DNA from: Anaeramoeba flamelloides
Taxonomy: Eukaryota > Metamonada > Anaeramoebidae
Assembly (NCBI GenBank): GCA_027625915.1
Contig: JANTQA010000030.1
Location: 992,001 to 1,056,000 of the forward strand
Direction: 5' to 3'
Length of the DNA stretch: 64,000 bases
The notes beneath the pieces are model-generated. The model was not told where the DNA came from. It was given only the letters and a program-made list of their open reading frames with translations, and searched no databases. Position numbers and translations under genes: made by a program. Shown piece after piece: positions 1 through 11,143 of this stretch. Numbering within the stretch: the first letter of the stretch is position 1; each line of letters starts with the position of its first letter.

Positions 1-265
1 AAAACCTTTTCCACAACAACAGATCCCAATATGTATTGAAACGAATCATTAGTTTTTGAGAGAAACAATACAGAGAAAAATAATTGCAACAAGAAAATAA
101 ATCAAATATTTTGGGGATTTGTAAATGGGAGTTCTGTTCAAAAATCAAAAAAGGGTAAATACTATCCTTTGAAAGAGTGGATGGGAACTTCAATTAAATA
201 AAAAAACAAAAAGAACCAAAAATTAAAAAACTAAGAGAATTTCACTACTTCTTTGTAGGAATTGC

Positions 266-756
266 TTTATTATTAAATCCCTTTAAATAAGATCTAAATC
301 TAAATCTTAAGAACAACGTTGGAAATTTTCCAATTTGTCTCAAGGTCTTTTAATTCAATCTCATTTAAATTGTCAAGCTGTGTTCATTGGAATATTCCCC
401 AATTAGGATCAAAAATTCATAGGCAATTTGATCTTCTAAAATTTAGAGTCATTTATCGAATGTGTTTGAAATGATCTTCATTTTTTAGGAAAGAAAATCG
501 TGATTATTTTTCTTTTTCGTTTTCACATTTCATTAAAAAGTGGGTTCAAGTTTACGTATCTTAAATTTTCTTCTGAATTTTTCATTGAAAATACACTTGT
601 ATTGATTTTTTGATCCTAATTGGAGAATATTTCAATGAACATAGCTTGACAATTTAAATGAGATTGAATTAAAAGACCTTGAGACAAATTGGAAAATTTC
701 CAACGTTGTTCTTAAGATTTAGATTTAGATCTTATTTAAAGGGATTTAATAATAAA
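266..756. repeat. Foldback element with about 155-bp inverted arms
   Basis: The left arm (about 266-424) and right arm (about 601-756) are near-perfect reverse complements over roughly 155 bases with only a handful of mismatches. They begin with TTTATTATTAAATCCC outward and contain AACGTTGGAAATTTTCC. The loop of about 175 bases has no reading frame. This is the structure of a foldback or MITE-type non-autonomous DNA element. No transposase is present and I cannot define a target-site duplication. Arm similarity implies a recent origin or recent arm homogenisation. Confidence 0.85.
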
Positions 757-1249
757 AAAAAATATTAAAGATTAGTAACATTCATCATTATTGGTAAAAT
801 AATGTTGAAAAACACTGTATTTTTTGTATTTATAGTGTATATTATTATTTTTTTTTGATTTTATTGATTTAATTTATTTTAATAGATTCTTTTCAATTAT
901 TTCTATATCTTTCGTATTTTGGGTATTCCCATAAACAATGATCTATATTTTTAATATTATTTTTTGGTGTTTTTAATTTGAAACAGCAAGGGGAAATTTT
1001 GAAATTATTTTCATTGTGAGGATATGGATATCTATTGAGAGGGTTTGTATATATAAGATTATTTCATAAAGATTAAAAATTTGTAAAAGAATAAAACAAT
1101 TGGGTAATTTTATTTTAAGAGGGGTAATTGATTCTTTATTGTTATATTAATTTATTTTGAAGAATCTTTTTTTCACAAAATTCTATTTATTTCAATTTTA
1201 TGTTTACTTCTATTCTTGTTATTATCATTAATTTTAAATTTTCTTAAAG

Positions 1250-2068
1250 TTTGGGATTATTGCAATCTTGTTTCGACAAAATAATGTGATTTGGATTGGT
1301 TATCTTTTAGGGCTAAATCTTATTGAAACGTTTGAAAAGCATCAATATAAGATAAAAAATTTTCTTAAAAATATTCAATATTATAAGAATTTTTCATATA
1401 TTATTCCAATGGTGATGTTTCTTGTTTTTTGCTTTAAAAATGGTGGATTTGTTATTGGGGATCAAGAAAACCATAGCATTACATTAAACTTTCCACAGAT
1501 ATTTTATTTTGGATTGTTCTGTAGTATTTTTTCCTTCACTGACTTCCTTACACACTTATCTGGGCTGGTTAAAAATTTTAAAACTACAATTATTAAAAAC
1601 TGGAAGATAACGATGCCAATTGTTATATTATCAATCCCATTAATGTATTTTTTGATTATGAAATTTACATATATCCATATTTTCGTTTTATCAGATAATC
1701 GTCACATTGCTTTTTATATCTGGAAAGATTTTTTTCTTCGATATACAAATATGAAAATTTATTTAATCCCAATTTATATCTTATCATTTATTTTCTTATT
1801 TATATCCCTGCCAAATACTGAAAGTTATTTAAAAAGATATTGGTTTTTCGTTTGCACTGCATTATATTTAATTCCTTTGCCTTTATTTGAATTTAGATAT
1901 TTTATTATTCCCACAATAATTTTTTTTACCAAATTAAAACCTACCAGCCAATTATCAAAAATTTTAAAAAATTTTTACTTTATAATTATCAATATAATAA
2001 TTTTTTGTATTTTTGAAAAAAAAACTTTTTATTATTCAGATAATGAAATTGGTAGAATTATTTGGTAA
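1250..2068 (+). CDS. ALG10: Alpha-1,2-glucosyltransferase ALG10, 3' coding exon (5' part not found)
   Basis: Alg10 (DIE2/ALG10 family) adds the third, terminal glucose to the dolichol-linked oligosaccharide in the ER lumen, the last step before transfer to protein. The 272 residues match the C-terminal 60% of the family in order: FRQNNVIW near the start, GDQENHSITLNFPQIFYF, FTYIHIFVLSDNRHIAFYIW, PLFEFRYFIIP, and a C-terminus ending in IIW as family members end in a similar aromatic motif. Several strongly hydrophobic segments fit a polytopic ER membrane protein. An AG acceptor at 1248-1249 follows an in-frame stop, so I start the exon at 1250; there is no ATG at its head. Complete family members are about 460-475 residues, so about 190-200 residues, including the N-terminal catalytic loop, lie on exons I cannot recognise or left of the window. 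The identity is strong and the upstream structure is open. Confidence 0.87.
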   Translation, partial: FGIIAILFRQNNVIWIGYLLGLNLIETFEKHQYKIKNFLKNIQYYKNFSYIIPMVMFLVFCFKNGGFVIGDQENHSITLNFPQIFYFGLFCSIFSFTDFLTHLSGLVKNFKTTIIKNWKITMPIVILSIPLMYFLIMKFTYIHIFVLSDNRHIAFYIWKDFFLRYTNMKIYLIPIYILSFIFLFISLPNTESYLKRYWFFVCTALYLIPLPLFEFRYFIIPTIIFFTKLKPTSQLSKILKNFYFIIINIIIFCIFEKKTFYYSDNEIGRIIW

Positions 2069-2584
2069 AATATATTAAAATAATAATTACTCTTGAATTA
2101 TTTTTATTTTTATTATAAAATCTAGGTTTTGAAGAATTTTTTCGAAATATATTATTTGAGAAGATACCTTTAAGAGAAATCCTTTCATTGCAATTATAGT
2201 TTTTTTTATATATAAAATTTAAAAATTAAATATTTTTGAATAATTTAATGTTTGAAATTAAACTAAAAGTTTCATTTAATTATAAATAATTGATAAATTA
2301 CCTTAATTTCTATTTATTTGTTTTTTATTCTTTTTTTGATGGCTTTGAATAATTTCATTCAGCATATTGTTATTATGGAAAAATTCTTTATTTTTTTTTC
2401 TGGGAAACATCAAGAAATTTTATAAAATTTTCTTGTAATAACATTAAAGAAAGAAAATAACGAAATATTTTATTATTCTAATTAAAGGGGGGGATTTCAC
2501 ACAATTATAGCCATGTTTATGTTTACGTTTTTTTTAATTTTATAAATTAAAAGAAAATTTAATAATAAATTCTCTTTATTTCTG
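2069..2584. other. Gene-free A+T-rich spacer
   Basis: This stretch downstream of ALG10 has only short frames, T- and A-runs and no recognisable gene or RNA. A rare G7 run lies near 2487. Confidence 0.5.
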
Positions 2585-2995
2585 AAATTAAAAGAACCTA
2601 GACACTCTACGTCACTTGAGTTAGGTTTTTTTTAATTTGAGAAATGAACCTAAAAAATTATTTAATTTTGGGTTTATTTCTCAAATTAAAAAAAAAAAAA
2701 AATTAGCTTTTCTTGAGTTTCCTATTTATTTGGAAAATCAATAGATTATTGTTAGGTTTTTTTTTTTCCTTTTTGAAATAAACGAAAAATTTATTAAAAT
2801 TTTCTGTTTATTTCAAAAAGTAAAAAAAAACCTAGAACACTTCACAAATAAAATAAAAAACCTCAAAAAAACCGAGAAAACTTAACAGATAAAACAGAAA
2901 ACCCCAGTAAAGTACATTTAGGATTTTTTTATTTCTAAAAGAAAAAAATAAATCTAGGCACTTAGTGGTACTTTACTTCACTATGTGGTACTTAC
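2585..2995. repeat. Tandem hairpin array 1
   Basis: Three consecutive palindromic units occur here: about 2622-2705 (arms TTTAATTTGAGAAAT and its reverse complement), about 2752-2836 (arms GGTTTTTTTTTTTCC/TTTGAAATAAAC and complement) and a shorter one about 2915-2950. They are bordered by a motif of the type AACCTAGACACTCTACG followed by CACTTGAGTTAGG. The same architecture and junction motif recur at about 42.2-42.55 kb and 61.9-62.17 kb, so this is a repeat family and not chance A/T pairing. Confidence 0.75.
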
Positions 2996-5121
2996 TGAAA
3001 CTTTAACTTTAAGTTTTTTATCCTAAATATAATGTATCTTATTTATTATACAATAAGATAGTTTTTCTTTTTAAAAAAGAACTGAAAATTTTAAATTTTC
3101 TAAAAATACTCAAAAATGGGTAAGAAAAACAAGAAATAAAAAAAAGTGAAAAAAACTAAAAAAAATGTAGACTTTTAAAGTTTTTTTATACACAACTAAG
3201 TGTTGAATGGGTTGGTGGTTGTTTCCAATCATTTCTTTATTTTAGATCACTATCGTAATTTTTTTAATAAAAAGTTACAAATATTTGATCATATTTACAT
3301 TAGATGATTGGTTTACTTTATTAAGATTTGAATTATAGTTCAATAGATCTTTTGAATATATTAATCACTAATTTTTTAAAGAATAAGAATTATTTTTTGA
3401 TAATTTTACATAAGATTTAATCCCTTAAGTTTCTCTTTGTTTATGATTTAAACAAGAGCATGTTTAAATTTTCTCATAATGATACATTATCCATTTAACC
3501 TCATTTACGTATTTAAACAAACAAAAAAATAAAAGGGCACTACAATTTAAAAATGAATGATTTGGAAAGGGGATGAAGGTATAATACATCAAAATACATT
3601 AATAAAAGTTTTTCTTGAAGGATGTAAGTCTATTTCACCATTTTTAATAAGCTTTATTGTGCGTTTTTAAGCTGAATAAAAAAGTTTTTATTTTTCTGAT
3701 TCTCAAGATATTACAACTTTGAACACCAAAATATCATTTGTTAATCTATTTATGAAAAGAAAAACAACCCAAAGGTAATTAGAGTTTAATCTTTTTTTTT
3801 TCAATTTTTTTGCAGATTTTTTTTAGATTCAAATTTTGGTTTTATTAAATTATTTGTTAAATCTAGAAATTTTGTTATGGTGAATGCTAGAAATTAATCC
3901 TGCAACAAAAAAAAAAAAAAATAGGTATGCATAGTTGAATATTTTTTTACAAATCTTCTAATTGAATACCAAACGAGAAAGATCACATTTTCTCAAATAA
4001 ATTTGTTGAAATCAATTAAGAAAAAAAAAATCGACCAAAATCCTATTTTCAAATATTTTTATCAAACAAAACAAACTAAAAAAAATTATTTAATAGTTAA
4101 GTGTAAAGACCTTTAATTCTCGAAATCCAAAAAATAGTAAAAAAAGTTTAACTTTTAAGAAAAAGAAAATCTGGATCAAAAAATTAACCTAACATTTCTA
4201 ATTATAGTTTTGGGTTTCCAAATTTAATGAAAAATAAATAATATCAAATCAAACAATACATCAAATAAATCCCAATTTCTGAAGAAGAATTAAAAAAATA
4301 TCATATTATCTTGAAAACAATTCAAATTAGATGAATTTGATCGCAATTTGAGAATTAAATTAATTTTGAAAAATTCTTTAGAAATTAAAAGTAATTTTTT
4401 TCTCAAAAATTTTTTAGATAAAAGTTTTTCATTTCTGAATTAAAAATAAAATCAAATTAAGAAGAAGTAATTATATCAAATGTTCTAAATTTCAGATCAA
4501 AAAAATAATTATTTTAAAAATGTTTTCCTGATATATTTTTTCGTTCTTTTGATTTCCATTTTTTTTTTATTGGTATTTAAATATATGTAACTCAGATCTA
4601 TTCGATTCTCCTATTTATTAAAGTGTTAATATATTTGGTTAAAGAAATGATTTGAATAATTCAGTTTTGAATAAACCATGTCACTCAAAATTGGTAAAAT
4701 GATCCTAGTCCCATAATTAAAAATTATAAAACTATTCAAAAAATATTTTTGTTGATGTTAAAAAGTATTAAAAAAAAATAACAATTAAACAGAATTAAAA
4801 CCAAAAAATTCGAAAAATAAATTGTTTATTATGAAAATATTATACTAATTAAATGGTTGATTTTTTTTTTCTTTTCTTTTTTCAACAAATATTATTTTAC
4901 TTTGTTTATATATATATATATATCAAAAAAAAGAATAATTTGGAATTATTATTTTTTTTAAAATAATAATAATAATAATAATGAATGTAAATCAATTATT
5001 TATTATTTATTAATTTTTGTTTGATTTTTTAAATATTGATTATTTAATTATTGTGTTGTTTTATTAATCGATATAAAATAAAAAATGAATAAATTAAAAT
5101 CTTAATTTTGTTAATATTCTT
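2996..5121. other. Gene-free spacer with (TA)n
   Basis: No supported gene. It holds long A and T runs, a short TA dinucleotide repeat at about 4908-4922 and an AAT-type repeat at about 4965-4980. A short match to the end of the 35/40-kb MITE family (AAATAAAAGGGCAC) lies at about 3527-3540, too short to call an element. Confidence 0.45.
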
Positions 5122-8100
5122 TTATTTTTGTATTTTTTTAACTCTTTTTTGAAGAAGTTCCATATTAGATTTGATAACTTTCATATTTTCTTCAAGATTT
5201 TGTTTTAAAATATCAAGCACGGGTTTTTGATGTGAAGTGTTAGTTTCTAATTCTTTTTGTTTTGATTCTAATTCGTATAAATGTTTTATAACTGAGATTT
5301 TTTCTTCATGTATTTGTTGCAGAATATTTAATCGTGAAATTAAAATTGGAATTTCATTTACTATTTTATTATATTTTTTCATTTTTTCATAAATTTCTAA
5401 AAACTTTAAAAGTTGAAGGTGATCAAAATTAAGAAAGAGAATAAGAAAAAAAATTAGAAAAAATACCAAACAAAACAATATAGAGATTTATCATTATATA
5501 TATATAAATAAATATATATATATATATACAATATTATTCAAAAAATTAAATCATACTTTTGTATTTGTATCTTGATCAATTTTTGTTTTGTTCTTTTCTT
5601 TATCAAGCTTCTCAATAATATCTTGTGTTTTTTTTTTTAATAATCCTAATTTATTACTATCCAGTATCTCGATCTTTCTTTTAAGATCCATAATCCTTCT
5701 ATAAATTGATTGTTTGTTTTGAGTGGAACTGTTTAAGTAGCTATTATTATCTGTATTATCACCAATTATTTTTTCTAGCTGTGAGATCCTTGGCCCTAAT
5801 TCACTCAAACTTGCATTTTTTTTTAATTCCTTTTCTGATAAGTCTTTTGAATACATCTCATATGTCACAGTATTTGTGTTTCGTTTTAATCGGTTTAATG
5901 TTTTAGGATCTTGTAATTCTCCAATTTCTGAAATAACTTTATTGGTTAAATTAACTGAATGCTCTCCTTTTAAGGTTTCACCTTTAATATTATTTTTTGA
6001 GATTGTTAATGAATTTTGAATTCTCCGCAGGGTATCATTTAAGGATTTTGTTGAAGTTAATTTTTTTTCTTCTAATGATTTTGGCTTTTGGTAAATTGGT
6101 AAATTGGTAATTTTTTTTTTTTTTTTATTTTTAATTTTTTATTTATTTGTTTAGTTATTTTGTTTAAATAAAATATAGTTTTAAAATTTATATATTTATA
6201 TATTTAGAATAAAAGGAATTGGGGTTGGTTTATTTTTTTTTCATTACTATCAAAAAATTATAATTTGAATTTTTCCATTTATTTTTTTTGTTTTTTTTTT
6301 TTGATTTTTGATTAATAATAAAATTAATGTTAATTTTTCGACTGAAAACGAATCGCAGAAATTTATTTTTTTTTTGTTGTAAAATATTTTTTATTTTTTA
6401 ATAGTTGACAAATTCAACTGTATTTGCGTTATGTGGAGAATACAAATTAAATTTTGAAAAAGAAATTTCGATAAAAACATTTCATTCCCATCTCTATTTG
6501 GAAAAAATTTTATTTTTGGGTTTTTTTTTTTCAACAAAACTTTTTCTTGTTTTAAAAGTCATCGAATAATATCTTAAAATTCATTATTACTAATTTATAA
6601 ATTTATGAGTACAAAATCTCTTTTTTTTTCATCTATTGCTCTTTTTTGGTCAATTTCTAATGATTCGTTGCTATTAAAATTCTCATTGGGAATAAAAAAA
6701 TTTTCTTCAGTTTATCTTTATCTTGTATTTTGTTTCACATTCCGATCTATTCCTTAAAATAATAGAGCTGTTTCTTATTTTATCATATAATATGTGTTGG
6801 TTATTCCTTATAAATATGGTAAAATATTTTTTCTTTAAATTATTAAATTAACATTTGTGGTGGTTTACCTTAAAAGAAGTATTTAAATTGGTTTAAAAGA
6901 AATTATTAAAAGGTGTTTTTTATTATAAATCTCTTTTTATTTATTTTTTTCATATTGTGGTTGGGTAAGCAGTGTTGGTCATTTTTCACGGGAGTATGGT
7001 TGATTAAAAATTATCCCTATTTTTGGATCGAAATCCGAAGAAAATCAAAAAGTTAATTTTATTTATTGTGGCAGCTATTGAATCGAATCCTATTTCACTG
7101 AAATGAAAAGCAATGTTTTAGAAACTTAGTCGTTGGTTTGAATATGTGTTTGAAATTTATTTTTAACAAGTAGAAAGTAAATATTTTTCTCTTGTTTTAT
7201 TCTTTTATTTATTTTTTCAAGAATTCTCTTTTTAAGTTTTTTATTTTTTTCTTGAATTTTCTTTTTTTTAAAGTTTTAGGTATTCAAGTTTGACTAAGCC
7301 TTTAAGCCACTCTGTCCTCGCTTTATTATAGGTCGGGTATAAACATAGCATGCAAGGTATATTTTCGGTTAATGTATCACATAAGATACATTTATCTGTT
7401 TGAAATCTATTAAACATATAAGTATATTTATGTATACTGTTACTAATTAAATCAAAATGTTAATAACTTTTCTCACATAAAGAACCAAATTTGTCTCTTT
7501 ATTAAATAATTTTTTGTATACTGTAATTTTGGTGGAAATGTTCAATTATCAAATTTTTCAGAAGTGGGAAAAGAACTAACCCAATATTGCTATTTTTGCG
7601 AGAAATTTAAAAAAAAAAAAAAAAAGAAATGTAACTGTTTTAATGAATTAGGAATTTGATCCATTTAAAATTTTAATTCCTTAAAGCCTGAGCAATTGTA
7701 TAAATAAAAAAGTCACCGTTAACAAATAACTTTTGCATTTTTCTTTTTTTTATTTTTTTCCATTTTTTACCTGGTCAGGTTTCTTCTTAATATTTAGGAA
7801 GAATATTTACAAAGGAAAAAGCCCAAGTGTTCACTTGATAATACTGAGACACTGAAACATGACAATATAAGTAACTTTAAAATATAAAAAGCAAAGTCAA
7901 ATAAAAAAATAAGAAGGTTTTAAAAAAAACTAGATAAAAAAGAAAAAAGAAAGTACAACACTTAAACGAACCCATATGAACATTCATAATCAATTATCAA
8001 ACTAAATTAAATTAATCAAAAATATCTTGGATGTGATTTTCAGATTTTCTTAATTAAAGATATCATTGTTTGTTTTTTTTTTTTTTGATTTTTTACCAAT

Positions 8101-10501
8101 TGCCCCTTATAAAAGCTTTTTATTTTTCTGTTTTTTTTTTTCTTTTTTTCTTTTGTCAATTTTTTATTTGCTTTTTTCAATTGTTTGTTTTTTTTTTTTA
8201 ATCCATAAAGAGTTTTTGAGTATTCCCTTTTCATGAATAATAGTGAAATCTATCATTTTACGCTTAAATTTCGTTTCATAAATTTTAAGTTAAAAAGTAC
8301 CTAGAGTGTAATTTATACTTTTTCAATAATAATAAGTAAAAGTAATTTTTTATACAAAAATATATATTTAATCTTAATGAAATTGATTAAAAAATTCTCA
8401 TTTCGACAAAAAGTCGGTGTATTTATAAACCGTCGTCTTCTCATGAGTACAAATTTTAAATTAGAACAATTTTTTTTTACTTCATTTTCTCTGTTTTTTT
8501 TTGTTCTCGAAAAAGAAAAATCAAAAGTTTTTTAAAAAAAGCAACTATTTTAAAAAAGTGAGTAATAAAGGTTTTAAAAATTGTTAATCTAGAGCTTCGA
8601 AAAAAGGGTGAAATAAATAGTTTGAGAAATATTTTTGAAAACTTTTATTCTCACTTTTTTAGAACAGTTGTAATGAAGAGATTAAAATTAAAAATTGGGG
8701 AAAAAAAGTTGAAACAATAAAAAAAAAGTTCAACACGATTTTTAATTGGAAACCTTCATAGAACCTGAAAATGAAAAGTAAGATCGATTATTAATAAAGA
8801 AAAAATCAATGGTTAAACACAATAATCATTTTTTTAAATACTATCTTTTTGATCAGGTTTTTTCTTTGATTGATTAATTATTAAAAATTTTTTGAAAAAA
8901 AAATTGTCTGTCTTTGAGATCTCCAAAATGACTGATTGAATTTCTGATATAAAAGGGGATTTAAATTATTTTTTTTGAAAAGGTTGATAATAATATTTCT
9001 TGATATAAGGGGATAAGGTTTTATTGATATAGGTTGGATAGAGAACTATACAATCTGTTAAAAAAAGAATTTTGAAGTGACTAAATTTGATACTTCCAAT
9101 TCAAAGAGTATCTAGAACGAGACACAGTCATTAGTGGTATTTGGATCTTAATTTAGTTTTCTAAAGATATACGGGGATAATGTTTTTTTAAAGAATTTGT
9201 TTTAATGTATAGAAATATCTAAATTTGATTAGAATATTGTTAAAAGTTAACTCTTGATTCATTATTTAAGATCCAAAAAACCCCAGAATCTTTTGCTAAA
9301 AATCGAAAAAAAATAAAAATATTTTCAAGGTTTTAGTATTTTTTAGTTACTAAAATCAAATAAATTTAAAGTGCAGTCAAAAAGGGTTGAAGTAGCTTGT
9401 TTTTTATCAGAAATTCGAATAAATATTGAAAACCATTTTATTTTTTTGTAAAAATGGAAATTTCATTTGAATTTTTTCTAAAAAAATACAACTCCCTTTT
9501 TTTCTGTACCAAGTGGAACACACACCACCAAATGAAAACAATTTTAAAATCAAAATTGACATTAAACTATTCTTTCTATGAGTTGAGAAAATAAATTTCT
9601 CTTTTTTGTTATTTTCTTCAAAAAAAAAAAAAAAAGATAAAATCTAACTACTACCAATCATTCAAGTTACAAATGGTTTTCTTTCTGATGTGTATTTGTA
9701 ATTTTTAAAGCCCACTTGGTAATAAATAATCTCAAAAAGTAAATCTCATTAATGAAAATGAGTACCAAATTCCCGATGTCTATTAAAGATTTGGTTTTTG
9801 GCTAATAGAAAATTTTACTTCAAAAAAAGCAATAAAAGAATGTTTTCCAGTCTTACTCTGAAACTAAATAAACGTTTTTATCCTTTAGAATTTGAAATTG
9901 AAATGGTAGTTTTCCAAAAAAATTATTATTCCAAAAAAAAAAAAAAAATCGTTAAATACCTTTTTAATTTTCGAAAAATTGTAGTATTTCAAGGCATTAC
10001 GTTTATCAAAACAAATCTATTTTGTATAAATCTCTTATGATCAAAAAACCGAGTATCTAGGCTTTTTTAACCTTGTTAAATTCAAATTTCGACAAGTAAC
10101 TCTTCATTCAATTCCAAATTAATAGATTTTTAATATTATGTTTGTTCACAATAAGCAAAAAATGTTTTGATTTTTTCTCTTTGAATTTTTTTCTTTATTA
10201 GTTTATTGATCGACAATTCTCATCTGATTTTTAATAATAATAAAAGAGTCAATATTATTTTTGGTTTCGATTACTGGAAATTCGAAAAAATAAAAAATAC
10301 TGAAATTGTAGCAAAAGACAAATAATAGGATTATTCTTTGATTCTTTTTTGTTTCTTCTTTTAAATAATTTTACTTTGCGTTTTCAATTAAAAGCCGTGT
10401 TGAACTTTTTTTCACAAATGGTAATTTAATTTTTTGTGGAAATCTGTCTTTTTCTTTTTCTTTTTCTTTTTCTTTTTCTTTTTAGTTTGTATTTTTCTCA
10501 T

Positions 10502-10538
<37 letters not shown>

Positions 10539-11143
10539 AGAAATAACACACTTTAAATTATTATGTTCATTTGTTTCGAAGTTTTTCAAAACGAAATTAA
10601 AAATACTTTTTTGGTTCTGTTGAAGATTTGGGTATTTGAAATCAAAAAAAAAAGTTTTTTTAATTTTAAAATCTCTATTTCTCGCATCATTTTCTTCTAA
10701 ATTTAGGGATCTCGTGATCAAAATGAAAAGAAATGACAGCACTTTTTTATAGTTTTATCGAGAAAAGAAAAAGTTTAATTCAATTTAATGTAACGCATGA
10801 TTCAAAAAAAAAAAGAATAACATTTTTTTGTAAAAATCCAAACAAAAATAAAAAAAAAGAGAAAAAGTTAAAATTTCAAAGAGAGAAAAATAATTAATAA
10901 CAAAGAACTTACCTCCTTTGTTGAAATTTCTTTTAAAAAAGAAGAAACTTCAAAACTTAATCTTTGATAACGCTGAAGAGGAGACTCAAATTTTTTTTCG
11001 GCTTCACCAACAATTTCATAATTATTGAAATCATGCTTGTTTTTAAGTAATTCCTGGTTGTTAAAATCTTTTTGTTCTGTAAAATTTTTTGTAGAAAACA
11101 CTTCAATTCCTTCTTGTGTACGTTCAATTTCAATTTCAGACAT
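5122..11143 (-). CDS. DCTN2: Dynactin subunit 2 (p50/dynamitin), three exons
   Basis: Dynamitin is the shoulder subunit of dynactin, the adaptor that joins cytoplasmic dynein to cargo; it works as a coiled-coil scaffold. I reconstruct exon 1 as 11143-10913, exon 2 as 6084-5557 and exon 3 as 5403-5122, giving 346 residues against about 400 in animals. All junctions are phase 0. Donors are GTAAGT (10912) and GTATGA (5556); acceptors are AAG at 6085 and AAG at 5404. Family landmarks appear in order: an acidic N-terminus with IEVFSTKNF, then SPLQRYQRLSFEVSSF, then TVTYEMYSKDLSEKEL followed by a heptad-rich segment LGPRISQLEKIIGD, and a C-terminus with IPILISRLNILQQIHEE and LEENMKVIKSNMELLQKRV. 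These correspond to animal KYQRL, VTYEL, ELEKRL and RENLATVEGNF segments. The first intron is unusually long at about 4.8 kb; its 3' site lacks a good pyrimidine tract, so that boundary is the least certain. The start is the ATG at 11143, head-to-head with RPS15. Confidence 0.78.
7280..7500 (-). mobile_element. Decayed LINE-like (non-LTR retrotransposon) C-terminal fragment
   Basis: On the minus strand a frame encodes HKYTYMFNRFQTDKCILCD, then a spacer, CLYPTYNKARTEWLKGL. The pattern C-x2-C, an acidic residue, then C-P-like-x-Y-x3-R-x-x-W is the zinc-knuckle and conserved tail found after the reverse transcriptase of many LINEs. The usual His in the knuckle is not visible and the frame has a stop at about 7465. 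No reverse transcriptase core is detectable, so this is an old 5'-truncated remnant inside the long DCTN2 intron, in the same orientation as the gene. The assignment rests on about 60 residues and is tentative. Confidence 0.42.
8543..8672. repeat. Inverted repeat with about 40-base arms
   Basis: The left arm (about 8543-8582) contains AAAAAAGTGAGTAATAAAGG; the right arm (about 8629-8672) is its near reverse complement, containing CTTTTATTCTCACTTTTTT. The whole could fold into a stem of about 40 pairs in the pre-mRNA of DCTN2. It is probably a small foldback element. Confidence 0.65.
8726..10412. repeat. Possible terminal inverted repeats of a 1.7-kb insertion
   Basis: AAAAAAAGTTCAACACG followed by TTTTTAATTGGAAAC at about 8726-8756 is matched in reverse complement at about 10382-10412 over roughly 30 bases with few mismatches. 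Matching stops abruptly inside. The interval has no transposase frame. It would explain part of the long DCTN2 intron, but the match is short. Confidence 0.35.
10504..10535 (+). repeat. T32 homopolymer, preceded by (TTTTTC)n
   Basis: A run of 32 T follows a short TTTTTC microsatellite at about 10447-10484, within the long DCTN2 intron. Confidence 0.9.

Noticed and set aside
1170-1249. Hydrophobic frame just upstream of the ALG10 exon as a further exon
   Set aside because: It lacks the conserved YYT-D type segment expected there and is not in phase with a plausible donor.
3527-3560. AAATAAAAGGGCAC as a third family-H MITE
   Set aside because: Only one 14-base end matches; no second end or interior similarity.
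8040-8234. Lys-rich 64-codon minus-strand frame in the DCTN2 intron
   Set aside because: Composition follows A-runs; it has no match to the missing part of dynamitin.
9506-9724. Short inverted repeat TACCAAGTGG / CCACTTGGTA
   Set aside because: Only about 10 bases pair and flanks do not extend the match; too short to call an element.
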